Shown here: positions 43,872-55,500 of the stretch, piece by piece | Position numbering within the stretch: the first letter of the stretch is position 1 | How the letters are laid out: the number at the start of each line of letters is the position of its first letter | Source: Crossaster papposus | Lineage: Eukaryota > Echinodermata > Asteroidea > Velatida > Solasteridae | Reading direction: 5' to 3' | Assembly: GCA_037893245.1 (NCBI GenBank) | Contig: JBAIAA010000890.1 | Coordinates: 1,178,001 to 1,242,000, forward strand | Length of the DNA stretch: 64,000 nt | The notes under the pieces: generated by a model | The model's input: the letters and a program-made list of their open reading frames with translations, nothing else | Database searches by the model: none | Told to the model about the DNA's origin: nothing | Translations under genes and position numbers: made by a program

Positions 43872-45109
43872 TTAAGTTTCCATGTAGCTGGTTAAAATCA
43901 GAGGACGGGCCTCTGCTTGAGAGACAAAAGTAGTTGCCGCAGTGGATAGGCCCTGCGTGTTAGATTCGAATGTATCTGATTAAGATCAGACTGGTGGGCC
44001 TTTGCATGACATGCAAAAGAAGTTGGGCAGTACTTAGGTCCTGCGTGTTAGATTCGAATGTATCTGATTAAGATCAGACTGGCGGGCCTTTGCATGACAG
44101 GCTAAAGAAGTTCCGCAGTGGATAGGCCCTGCGTGTTAAATTCGAATGTATCTGATTAAGATCAGAGGCCAGGTCTCTGCATGAGAGACAAAAAAAGTTC
44201 CGCAGTGGATAGGCCCTGCGTGTTAAATTCGAATGTACCTGATTAAGATCAGAGGGTGGGCCTTTGGATGGGAGACAACAGAAGTTCTGCAGTAGATAGG
44301 CCCTGTGTTTTAAATTTGAATGTAACTGATTAAAATCAGAGAACGGGCCCTTGCATGAGAGACAAAGAGGTTTCGCAGTGGATAGGCCCTGTGTGTTAAA
44401 TTTTGAATTTAACTGATTAAGATCAGAGGACGGGCCTCTGCATGGGAAACAAAGGAAATTTCGCAGTGGATAGGATCTGCGTGTTAAATTTTGAATTTAA
44501 CTGATTAAGTTCAGAGGACGGGCCTCTGCATTTGAGACAAATGGAAGTTTCGCAGTAGATAGGCCCTGCGTTTTAAATTTGAATGTAACTGATTAAAATC
44601 AGAGGACGGGCCTCTGCATTTGAGACAAATGGAAGTTTCGCAGTAGATAGGCCCTGCGTTTTAAATTTGAATGTGACTGATTAAGATCAGAGGATGGGCC
44701 CTTGCATGAGAGACACAAGAAGTTTCGCAGTGGATAGGCCCTGCGTGTACAGTTTTGAATTTAACTGATTAAGTTCAGAGGACGGGCCTCTGCATGAGAG
44801 ACACAAGAAGTTTCACAGTAGATAGGCCCTGCGTTTTAAATTTGAATGTGACTAATTAAGATCAGAGGATGGGCCCTTGCATGTGAGACAAAAGAAGTTT
44901 CGCAGTGGATAGGCGCGGCGTGTTAAATTTTGAATTTAAATGATTAAGATCAGAGGACGGGCCTCTGCATTTGAGACAAATGGAAGTTCCGCAGTGGATA
45001 GGCCCTGCGTGTTACAATTGAATGTAACTGATTAAGTTCAGAGGGCGGACCTCTGCTTGAGTGACAATAGAAGTTCTGCAGTGGTCGGGCCACGCGTGTT
45101 AGATATAAC

Positions 45110-45780
45110 ACCTTCACATTTAATTGTGATTTTTTACATTTTAACTAATTATCTGAAATTGGTGCTTTCATTTTATCAATTTACCCCAAAATCATAAAAA
45201 TCTGAATATTTCAGCTATAAAAATAATGTTTTAAATTTCAAATTATTACCTTCAAACAGAACTGCAAGCAATTTTCATTTGTTTGTAACTGGACAACTTT
45301 TGACCATTTTAATGATAACATTCTTAAAGTACTGATGCCGTTCTAAGTTTCTGTTTGTGAACTATAAATGCTTTGCTATTCTTTGGAGTGTTCCAATGTG
45401 CCTGCGTAAGAAAGTTATGATAAATGCTAGCAAACGTTAACAAATCACACACACACAATCAAATTGATAAATATTCAGGAAAACATGCTATATTATTAAT
45501 TGTAAACACATGAAAATGCACCTGCACCAAATAATGCATTATATCACATGTAATTAATTATAAATATGTTGGCTTGTTTAAGTTCTACCTTTCACAGGCA
45601 TCATAAAGTACATTATGTTATCCAATTAAAATACATTGTGAATTTCATCGGGATATATTGAAGTTTAACCCTAGCCCCTAAAAGTTAAGATTTTTTATCA
45701 GGGATATACATGAACACCATGAAGGACTACGTTCTTATTCCTCCATGGATATACAAGTTTAACTCGAGACTAGCTCTATA
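45110..45780. other. AT-rich spacer, no gene seen
   Basis: No repeat or coding signal beyond AT-rich sequence and scattered AAAATGCATTATAT(C/T)ACAT words that foreshadow the following array. Confidence 0.4.
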
Positions 45781-45784
45781 AAAT

Positions 45785-46680
45785 GCATTATATTACATGC
45801 ATATTACATAGTTTGCTTAGTTAGACAGTTTAACACTTAAACCGCTCCATAAAATGCATTATATTACATCTAAATGTACATATGTGTATAAGTTTTATAT
45901 ACATAGTTTGCTTAGTTCATCAGGGACAGACAAGTTTAACCCAAGACATGTACCATAAAGTACCAAGACAAATAAAAACACACGGTGAATTTTACCATGC
46001 ATAGATAGACAGTTTAACACTTAAACCGCTCCATAAAATGCATTATATTACATCTAAATGTACATATGTGTATAAGTTTTATATACATAGTTTGCTTAGT
46101 TCATCAGGGACAGACAAGTTTAACCCAAGACATGTACCATAAAGTACCAAGACAAATAAAAACACACGGTGAATTTTACCATGCATAGATAGACAGCTTA
46201 ACACTTAAACCGCTCCATAAAATGCATTATATTACATCTAAATGTACATATGTGTATAAGTTTTATATACATAGTTTGCTTAGTTCATCAGGGACAGACA
46301 AGTTTAACCCAAGACATGTACCATAAAGTATCAAGACAAATAAAAACACACGGTGAATTTTACCATGCATAGATAGACAGTTTAACACTTAAACCGCTCC
46401 ATAAAATGCATTATATTACATCTAAATGTACATACCGGTATGTGTATAAGTTTTATATACATACATGTAGTTTGCTTAGTTCATCAGGGACAGACAAGTT
46501 TAACCCAAGACATGTACCATAAAGTACCAAGACAAATAAAAACACACGGTGAATTTTACCATGCATAGATAGACAGTTTAACACTTAAACCGCTCCATAA
46601 AATGCATTATATACATAGTTTGCTTAGTTCATCAGGGACAGACAAGTTTAACCCAAGACATGCACTATAAAGTACATAGA
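45785..46680. repeat. 184-bp tandem repeat, about 4.8 copies
   Basis: ACCGCTCCATAAAATGCATT occurs at 45841, 46025, 46209, 46393 and 46589. The spacing is 184 three times, then 196 because of a 12-bp gain (CCGGTATG and ACATG additions near 46434). Copies are nearly identical, so the amplification is recent. The last copy is shortened internally. No coding. Confidence 0.95.
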
Positions 46681-46742
46681 TAATAATAAACAAATCAATC
46701 GACCAATCAGAAGCTATCAACTCTCCTTGATATTTATCAATT

Positions 46743-46880
46743 AGGTATCAGTGCGAGGACCCGGTTATTACTGCGTGATAATGACCGGGTTGGGGGATGA
46801 CCGCTGGTAATGGATCGAGCCGAAGGCGAGGTCCATTACCAGCGGTCATCCCCCAACCCGGTCATTATCACGCAGTAAAA
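46743..46880. mobile_element. Palindromic element P1, copy 1
   Basis: A near-perfect inverted repeat of 112 bp (46767-46878): arms TTACTGCGTGATAATGACCG ... reverse, centred on GAGCCGAAGGCGAGG at about 46820. The outer left part (CAGTGCGAGGACCCGGTTA) has no right partner, so one end is truncated. Transcribed, it would form a very long hairpin. No coding. Confidence 0.85.
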
Positions 46881-46924
46881 TCCAGGCGTGACGTATTCCT
46901 ATTGTTCCTGCACGACATTACTAA

Positions 46925-47089
46925 GGGAATAAATGTGTGTTCGAGAGGTTTTAATCACTCTGTTTAATACCGATTGGAGTCTGGGTGCTGATAATTACCC
47001 GAGCCGAAGGCGAGGGTAATTATCAGCACCCAGACTCCAAGAGGTATTAAACAGAGTGATTAATACCGACCGAACACGCATTTATTCCC
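46925..47089. mobile_element. Palindromic element P2, intact copy
   Basis: A 165-bp inverted repeat starting GGGAATAAATGTGTGTTCG and ending CGAACACGCATTTATTCCC. Inner arms are TTAATCACTC (46951) to GAGTGATTAA (47063) with GGAGTCTGGGTGCTGATAAT between. The centre is again GAGCCGAAGGCGAGG, shared with P1 although the arms differ. It abuts element A on its right. Confidence 0.85.
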
Positions 47090-47511
47090 ATTCATAAATA
47101 CCTTTTTTGTAAAATTCAGCCCCAAAAGCCCCGAAAATCCCGGAAAATTGTCGCAAGTAAATTTCGGTGTTTCGCCTGTCTGACGTGTCTGTGTCAAATG
47201 ACATGTTTCCGCCTCTGTCGCTCTCTACACAATACATGCAATAAAGCGTATTTACTGTGAACCAGACTATTACTGCTATTGGCAACCTCGTTCCCAAGGT
47301 GTCGAGCTGTACGCGCTCAACACTACCCGCTCTTATTATTGGAGACGAGGTACTGTTCAGGGTTGGAAATAAAGTGAGCCCTGGGGACGGAATGTTGTTT
47401 CCATCTATGTTTAAACACTTTCAGCCATGTCTTTATCGTCCGTTTAATACCGGCCACGTGACGGGCTCTCGGCCAATAGGAATGCCTAAACTGTCCCAGG
47501 TATTTATGAAT
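47090..47511. mobile_element. Element A, 13-bp TIR ATTCATAAATACC
   Basis: Bounded by ATTCATAAATACC (47090-47102) and its exact reverse complement GGTATTTATGAAT (47499-47511), 422 bp. The subterminal blocks (AAAATTCAGCC, TTGTCGCAAGTAAATTTCGG; and on the other side CGGCCACGTGACGGGCTCTC) recur in element B at 52.8-53.3 kb in opposite orientation, while the middles differ. P2 lies directly outside the ATTCATAAATACC end in both copies. No transposase. Confidence 0.8.
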
Positions 47512-47714
47512 AGCCGGTAATGCCTTGTTAGACAGAAACTCATCATTAACCAGCACAATAACTCATCATTACCAACACAATGATATTAAACACACACAAC
47601 AGTACTGTATCACTGTGCCAACCAAATGGAACATAATGTGTGTCATAGAATAGATACTGTATATAGTTCACACTGCGGCATTGTGCGGTGCCGTCAATAA
47701 GCCACACTGCAGGG

Positions 47715-47780
47715 ACAAAAGTCACGAAATTTTGAGCATTTTCACAATTTTTATTGTTAAAAAGGTATTTGTTAAAGGTA
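47715..47780. repeat. Terminal block of the P1 family (GTCACGAAATTTTGAGC)
   Basis: GTCACGAAATTTTGAGCATT through AAAAAGGTATTT is repeated in inverse orientation at 49010-49072 and in direct orientation at 60547-60597, each time next to the AGTGCGAGGACC arm of P1. It is thus a constant neighbour of P1, as element ends A/B are of P2. Confidence 0.7.
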
Positions 47781-49009
47781 ATAACAGTGCGAGGACCCCG
47801 TTATTACTGCGTGATAATGACCGGGTTGGGGGTAGACTTGACCCAAGTCGGACTTACCATGGAGTTAAGACTACCAATTTGCTTTCGTCAATCCGGCCGA
47901 ATAATTATGTGCAAGCTTTGTTGGCCTTAGATAAAGGGCGCCCTCATCTGGTTGTCGTTCCGCGATCGGCATCAACGTGATGTCATCATGTCATCAGTGC
48001 AGTAAATCCGACTTGACGGATCGGCCAATCAAACCCCCCGCGGTGATATGTAGTTATTCATAAATTATTTGCATACGCATCACATGGTTATGCGCCATGT
48101 ATGCCAAATAAGTCCGCCAACAATCGGAGTACGAGTACGGACTAGCTAGACCACTAACGGACTATGGAGGAATGGTAGGCAGTACTGTCACTAGATGCCT
48201 TTTTCAAATTCAATAGCTGCGTCCATAGGCCATACTTCGTTTATTTAGTTAGAGTACGGTATAGTGCAAACTTAACGGCCGGAAAATGTACACGATAGCT
48301 AGACTATATAAACCGTTTGTACATGCACACATAATGTATGAGTTTGTTTTTGATTGAAATAGGGGACGTATGACAAAGGGAACAATGGGGTCCCCTATTC
48401 CGCAAAGGTCCCCGATTCAGACTCGTGTGCAAATCCTATGGCGATCATCCGAAAACGTTAGAGTACAAACAAAAGAGGGAAGACGGTCGGACAATGCCCC
48501 GTCCCCTATTGACGGCATTTACCCACTTGCATGCGTGTACATGTGTATGTACATAATTGTGTACATTGTACATCACAATGTCCACGTACGTCCGTCACAC
48601 AACTGGGTCAAAGTTCATATTATTACAGATATATGCTAATTTATACGATTCTGCAATTTGATTGGCCGCTACCGTTTTCGGTAGATGAGCTCATAGGTTG
48701 TGTACAAATGTGTGGCAGATTCGTCAAGTCGGGGTTTCTGAACCACACATAAGCATGGGCGGCGCATGAGGGCGCGCTACTGATGAGCGTGGACGTGACG
48801 CGAGGCGCACGGTGTGGATGACCATGAGCAATGTTACCACAGAATCCCGACTTGGATCAAGTCTAGGTTGGGGGATGACCACTGGTTATGGACCTCGCCT
48901 TCGGCTTGATCTATTACCAGAGGTCATCCCCAACCCGGTCATTATCACGCAGTAATAACCGGGTCCTCGCACTGTTATTACCCAAGTAATAACCGGGTCC
49001 TCGCACTGA
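47781..49009. mobile_element. Palindromic element P1, copy 2, split by an insertion
   Basis: Left arm 47781-47832 (AACAGTGCGAGGACC ... GGTTGGGGG) and the rest at 48866-49009 (GGTTGGGGGATGACCACTGG, core CTCGCCTTCGGCTTG, then GTCATTATCACGCAGTAATA and CGGGTCCTCGCACTG). Joined through one copy of GGTTGGGGG, the two parts make a P1 palindrome. The outermost piece AATAACCGGGTCCTCGCACT is duplicated at the right end (48953-49009). Confidence 0.8.
47833..48865. mobile_element. 1033-bp Mutator-like MITE, 9-bp target duplication
   Basis: The ends are TAGACTTGACCCAAGTCGG and CCGACTTGGATCAAGTCTA, flanked by GGTTGGGGG on each side (47824-47832 and 48866-48874). A 9-bp duplication is the rule for Mutator-like transposases. 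CAAGTCGG words recur near both ends (about 48009 and 48725). No transposase frame. The first bases (TAGAC) match those of the 58.4-59.2 kb foldback, which also has a 9-bp duplication. Confidence 0.85.
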
Positions 49010-49480
49010 TAAATACCTTTTTAACGAGAAAAATTTTGAAAATGCTCAAAATTCGTGACTTTTCGGCGATGTTTCCAGCGTTTTGTGTTCATGTTCAGGG
49101 GCCATGTTTTAGCTTATGCATGGTACCAATCTCTTCTATATGCGTTGTTATTAAAACCCAGAATAGCTGACCACTGCTGCCCACCGTGCATAGCAATGCG
49201 CTAGCTTAAACAGACCACACGCGCATTTTGAAAAATGCCGCGCGTATAGATATACAAACATTCTACGCGTACATTTATAGCGCGCAGTATCAAGATTTGA
49301 CGCGTCCTTGTTACAAGTTACCGTAGAACTGTTGCATTCGGCCAATCATGGGCTTACATGATGCTTGATTAATGCTGGTTCAGGGAATATTTATTTACTT
49401 CTTATTGAAAGCCGGGTTATTACTACATAATAATCCACTATCAACTCTCCTAGGTATTTATTAATTAGAAAATAACAGTG
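49010..49480. other. P1-family flank and spacer
   Basis: 49010-49072 is the inverse of the GTCACGAAATTTTGAGC block. The rest has no recognised feature. TTTATT at 49457-49462 could serve as AATAAA for the minus-strand gene ending at 49597. Confidence 0.4.
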
Positions 49481-49560
49481 CAAGGACCAGGCCTTTACTG
49501 TGTGATAACAAACTAGGTTTGGGGATGGCCACTGATTGGACCGAGCTAAAGATTAGTTGA
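49481..49560. mobile_element. Palindromic element P1, degenerate copy 3
   Basis: AATAACAGTGCAAGGACC, TTACTGTGTGATAA, GGTTTGGGGATGGCCACTG and GGACCGAGCTAAAG follow the order of one P1 arm with many substitutions. The second arm is absent. Confidence 0.65.
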
Positions 49561-49596
49561 CAAACTAGTTTCCTCGATCAAAAGAGATGAAAATAT

Positions 49597-52500
49597 TTAT
49601 GTTTCGTTTTCCACTATGTCTACCGCTACACTTTGACACTCTACATACCGGCTTTTTAGGTCAGTTTGAACCATTTTGCTCAAAACACCATTCTTGGTCG
49701 TGAGCTGAAAATCCCATAAAATGGCACACTTTTCATCCAGCCATTCTGTCAATGGCTTTCTATGTTTACCTACGCCATGAAAACTAGGCTTCCAGGGAGT
49801 AGTCCATTGCCCGGAGTACCAATGAATTTCCATCCACTGTTCCTCTCTTGCAATAACTTTCCCGATCTGGGGATGATGGGGGACGTCAGCCACATAAACG
49901 GCCACCAGCATATCAGCAGCAATGGATGAGTAGTCTTGATTTGCTAGTATGGCCGCCTTCTGCGAAGGTCCAACAGTTATCTAGTAGAATTGATATAAAC
50001 ATGTAAAAAAAAAATTGTATTGCCTAAATGAAGTTCAGGTACATATAGTTCGTCCATAGTTCGTCCATGTTTTTTTGGTAACAATTTGACAAATTGGTCT
50101 GATGTGCAAGTTGAAATCAAATTGCAATCAAACTTAAATCATGTATGCAATATTGTGACCTTTATATGATGGTTGTGTCGAAGGTAAAGTCATTTGAGGT
50201 CAAGTTGTAAAAATGCTGCAAATTGTAAAATGTATCTCATTTGAAAACGAAGTTTTTTGCAATCAAACTTGGGTTATAGATGCACATACTAAGGTCAAAG
50301 GACATCTGAGGTCAAGTTGTAAAAATCCTTGTTTTTGCAAACAATAACCTAGTTTTGTAATTAGGTGAGTTTTTTTCTGTAGCCAATTTAAATGACAGCA
50401 TACCAGAAGAAATAATTTAGTTAAAGTCATTCATATTTTTACACCAAGTAAGGTTTAAAGCAATAATTGTGTAGGTTATGTTTGGGATATTGATGTACAT
50501 GTACTGTACTGTCCTTTTATACTTTTAACAAAGGATCCAAAATGAGATAGTAAATTGTATAGCTAAACAAATTGTATAATAAATACCAACTAACCTCAGG
50601 GCAGTCCTGGCGAATGGCATGAATAACGCCTTCAAGGTGGTGCAGATCCGGCATTGAAATTCTTGGCTATTTTGGTCTACTGGTTAAGGTTTGCAGCAGC
50701 CAAGTACTTTCCGTCTCATCAGATGGCTAACAAAAAAAGAAATGCATACAGCGCATGTACATCTGTTCCTAAAATTATTCTGGTACTTTGACACCTCGGC
50801 ACTGAAATGTTTAAAGTTAATCTCATCATTTCTCCTAAAATAAGGTAGATATTTCAAAATGAAAACACAAGGAGAATGCCTGAAGTACTAAAACAAATTA
50901 AGCAACTAAATAATAGAACAACAATGTGTACCTGTACCTTGATAAACTTGTCCATATGTGCAAAGAACTCATCCCACCAGTGATGAGCATTCTCCGGCAT
51001 TCTTCTACCAAATGCCTTCAGATCATCTTGCAGTTTAGGCTCAAGTTTTTGGAAGCTTGGTATGACCCTAGTTGGTGACGTGGTTACTTCGGGAATACTC
51101 TGTTAAAAATATACCGCATACAAGCTTGACCATGCTGAAATAATTAACTAGCATGCAATTCTACGTCACAGAACATTAAAATCCACAACTCACCATTAAT
51201 CACAAAAGATACAATAAAATGACTTCTTAGCTTTTTGTGGGATTAACTTGCAAATGTTATGACGTCGCGAGTAAGCTCTTAAAAATAAATACTTATGGAT
51301 GAAAAAAATCCTTTTAAACTTTTAATGCATGAGCAGCTGGTATTGTTGTGTTTGCTGCATTTTCAAATGGAGCAGAAAGTAATAAAGTAATAAATAATGT
51401 AAACTCAAACCTTGAACAAACTTAGTCCTTCATCCAGCGGGTGAACCTCGGAGGTAAGTCCAATATCAGGATCAGGGCCTGATATAAATCATAAAGACAC
51501 ATTGACAATTATTACTGAATAGTGAACCTAATAAATGATGCTTTCTTATATATGATGTGTGATCAAGGAAAAACAGTTTTCCTCTTCTTACTGTCAGCAT
51601 GTTATTTAAAGTGTTTTTGTTTTCCTCTTCTTACTTCGTTTTCCTCTTCTTACTGTCGGCATGTTATTTAAAGTGTTTTTGTTTTATTGAAATACATCCA
51701 CAGCCATCAAGTCCTATAATAGTTATAAGACTGATGAAGCTCAATTAAAATCCACTGTTACAATTATTGACCAACAACATGCAACGTGTGCAATGTCAAC
51801 TTGAAGGTTTGCCTTATTAAATAAACAATAGTCCTCAATTTCACTTAAAACAGAAAAATCATAGGCCTACTTAAAAATTGTATCACTTAGTAAACATCAT
51901 TATCAAAAAGCCGAGTTACAAAATTTAAAATGTTGGGTTTGATTGTTGTTTTATATAGACCGTGTGCCCTCAGTTTACATCCGACGGTATGTGCGCACAT
52001 TGTGTTTTACATAAATTTGGATAATAGGACATCACCCACCTTCTACATTGTTTGGTCTCCATGGATCACAACACCACATTCGATAAAACATCTTTGCAGA
52101 TCCATTCACTTTTTGAAATAAAAAGTGATGGGGCTTGGAGTGATTTCCAAAGGGGTGTAGATGAGGTATTAACCACGTCTTTATGTCAAATAACTCCGGT
52201 CCCAATACATGTCGTACACAGACTCTTGGTGTGTAGGCACTTTCTATTAATTGACAAAGCTCTGTATATTAGAAAAAGCAAAGCAAAAAAAACAACTGAT
52301 TTTTACACATGGGCATTTACTCATTATTAGAGAAAATGTAGACTTAGAACAAAAAGTCGTGACATGACAACAAATATTAAAAGATAGGTTTTTACCATCC
52401 AACGTGTATACATCATTATGTCGTAGCTTCTCGGCTATCCTACTGAACAGCTGATCAACATCTTCATGGGTATGACCAACTGGTAAAAAGTTGAACTCGA

Positions 52501-55500
52501 CCTACATAAAATATAAAAGAAACTTAGTCTTCTGGCCAAAAGTACATTGTACATGTACATGTAGAACCTTTAGTAGGAAGAACGGGTATTGTATTTTTCC
52601 TAGTTTGTGCCCTTTTTTGCAATATTAAAAGGGAGGCATAAAGAAGTGAACTGCATATATATTCTATTGAAACAATGTGTAGCCCCACTGTAACACAGCT
52701 ACATATAGTTTGTTTTATTTATTGAAAGCTTTGATTGCAACTGCTAGAATCGCAAACGGTAAATAATTATTCATAAATACCTGGGACAGTTTAGGCATTC
52801 CTATTGGTCGAGAGCCCGTCACGTGGCCGGTTTTAAACGGACGATAAAGACATGGCTAGAAGTGTTTAAAACCAGTTGGCAACAAAAGTAGACCCTGCAC
52901 ATGGACAACTCAATGGACATCCTTCTCCGGGCACTTCACTGCTGCGCAGACCATTGTTCTTATCTATTTTGAACCATTCGGGTGCAAAATCCTGTTTTCC
53001 TCCAAATATGATGAATTTAAGAAAAAAAGTCTTCCACTTTTTAAAAAAATTCCATAAGTCGTGCACAAACGCGGTCGCGTCACGTTCGTTCTTTTCCCTT
53101 TGAAAAAAACACGCGCGCGTACGCCATTTAGACGCGGAGGCCTATCCAGTCTATATAAACATGTCATTTGACAGTGGCCCGTGAACATGGATAGGGGAAA
53201 ACACACAGAATGGCGAAACACCGAAATTTACTTGCGACAATTTGCCGTGATTTTCGGGGCTTTTTTGGCTGAATTTTACAAAAAAGGTATTTATGAATGG
53301 GAATAAATGTGTGTTCGGTCGGTATTAATCACTCTTCGGCTCGGTTAATTATCAGCACCCAGACTCCAAGCGGTATTAAACAGAGTGGTTAAAACCTCCC
53401 GAACACACATTTATTCCCTTAATAAAACTTACTGAGCTGTATACTCCAAATTCCACTAAAAGCAGTCCCGCAGCCAGTATGTACCTGTTTTTATTTTCAC
53501 GGAAACAGTTATCCATCTGTAGAGGAAATAACAATGAAACAAATTTAATAATTAAAAAAAATTACATGGAAACTAAAGGGAAAGTCGCTTAAAAACATTG
53601 GCTGCAAAGTAACATCCTCTAGAGATAACTAAACGTTTTTGTTTTTTTAAATGAACAGAGCAAAATAAAAATGTGGCAAACATCTTAATAATACATTCTG
53701 CAATTCACTATGCATGTGGCTTTTTAGTCCGGGCAGTAACGTTTTTGAAATAATATTTGTTTAACTGCATGAACAAGATTCACAGATTCGGTTGCACTAT
53801 TTGGGAGTACTGTAAGAGACTATTGTCTATAGAAAATTAAATTATTTACAATTTGCCCTCTTCATATTGTTCTTATTGGAGAACAAGAAATGTACCCTCT
53901 TTTGAATCCGACAATGAACAAGTCCATCTAATATTTATACTGCAAATCAGATAAAAACAATCATTGACAATAATGTACCTGAACATTAAGCTTTTGGCCC
54001 TGCTTTGGCCCTTGCTCTACTAACACCTGAAACAGGATGTTTAGAGTCAGATTGCTGTCGTGTGGGATGTTTAGAATGTCTACAAACACCATGGGAATCA
54101 TCCCCCCGGGACTGTCTGTGTGGAAGAGGACCCCTGCATAAAACAGAAGAAAATGAGATGGCTCAGTCTAAGTCAGCTTATAATTAAGTCTAAAACAAAT
54201 ATACATAACACTTTAGACATAATTGTTTGAGAACCCCTCCCATCACGCGGGCAGGTTTAATAGCCGACTATAGGGTTGGGGATAGAAGAGCCATTGGACT
54301 TTTTGGCTAGGACTGCAAGTTTGTCGAGTTTGAATTTTTCATGAAAATCATTCGAAATATATAATTTGACTTGTTCTGATTTATATATCTTTATGTTAAA
54401 TGCACATATTTGTTCCCAAGCAATTTAGCTACTGTACCCAAAATAATTTTATGAATCCAGAATCATTACCTGTTAGATGTGTTCGAAGTCTCGCTTTGGA
54501 TTTTGTGTTCTTATCCTCGACTAGTAGGCTTGGGAGGTTCGTCTTCGACTGGTCCATACCATCAATTATGATGGTATTTTCCAGAGTTGGATTGGCTCTT
54601 GCACGTTCTCTACTGTCGTGATAATGTCGGCGTGACAACCTTGAAAAATGAAAAATCCAATAACAATTCACTGAATATGACTAATAGACAAGATAGACCA
54701 AATATTAGAGAAATGAGAGGAGTGGACATACTAGGCCAGCCCAACTGCAGAACTACAGTTGGGACGGTCCCAACTATTGTTGGAATGATCCCAACTATAG
54801 TTAGGACCAATGCAATAGTTGGGGTGTAACAGATTTATATAGACATACACTTACTCAACATGCTTGACATGCAAATCTTGCAATTCCTGAACAGCTGTCC
54901 GCTCAGTGTTTTTGGTGGCAAAACGCCTCTCCTCTTTTAGTGCAGTGCAGATGCTACACTTGGTAAAGGTGCTCACCTGTAAAGGGATACATTAACATGC
55001 ACTTTGAACATGAATAATGAACATGATTAAGGGAAATAATATCGTGCATCCACCCAATCTTTACATTCTCACTATACAAAAACAGATTCATTCTGTATGC
55101 GAAAGCAAATCCTATACGAATTTGATGTTCGACGCAGTTGAAATAGAGAACTGATGGAGTGATCGACATAAGCATGCATGTTTAATAAAATTAGGTAAGA
55201 ACCTTCAAGTTTTTCTAATTGTTTAGTACTTTTGTAAATCGCAGTGGCCAATAAATAAATGTACAATGTCTAATGCCATTAAAAATGTTCTTCTTATATT
55301 CCGTCAAGAATATAAAATAAAGCAGTCAATTATAGCCAATCTGATTAGCAAGATTTATAAGAAAATATTGGTGGTCATACAACCACCTCTTACATGCACA
55401 CTTACTTTGCCAACAACAAATTCAGACAATTCAGAGTGCCAGATCCGTAGGAAGTGGCCATATGAAATCACATCATCTATCTGTCGTTCCTTGAGCTCCT

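Larger units (their letters stand above)
42140..45108. repeat. Satellite array with 76-bp and 87-bp unit classes
   Basis: Units read TTAAGATCAGAGGA ... GTTCCGCAGTGGATAGGCCC, then TGCGTGTT(A/G)AATTT and AATCTAACA/GTAACTGA. In the left part GTTAAGATCA recurs every 76-77 bp (42738, 42815, 42891). In the right part GATAGGCCCTGCGT recurs every 86-87 bp (44121, 44208, 44294, 44381), the longer unit having gained GGGCCTCTGCAT-like sequence. About 27 units remain after removing two nested insertions. A single diverged piece of the same unit lies at about 63120-63165. No coding. Confidence 0.9.

Noticed and set aside
45785-46680. CRISPR-like array
   Set aside because: The repeat is a continuous 184-bp unit without unique spacers, in a eukaryotic context.
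46767-47063. Rho-independent terminators or bacterial attachment sites at the palindromes
   Set aside because: Arms of 50 bp or more, a shared core, multiple copies and eukaryotic surroundings fit mobile palindromes instead.
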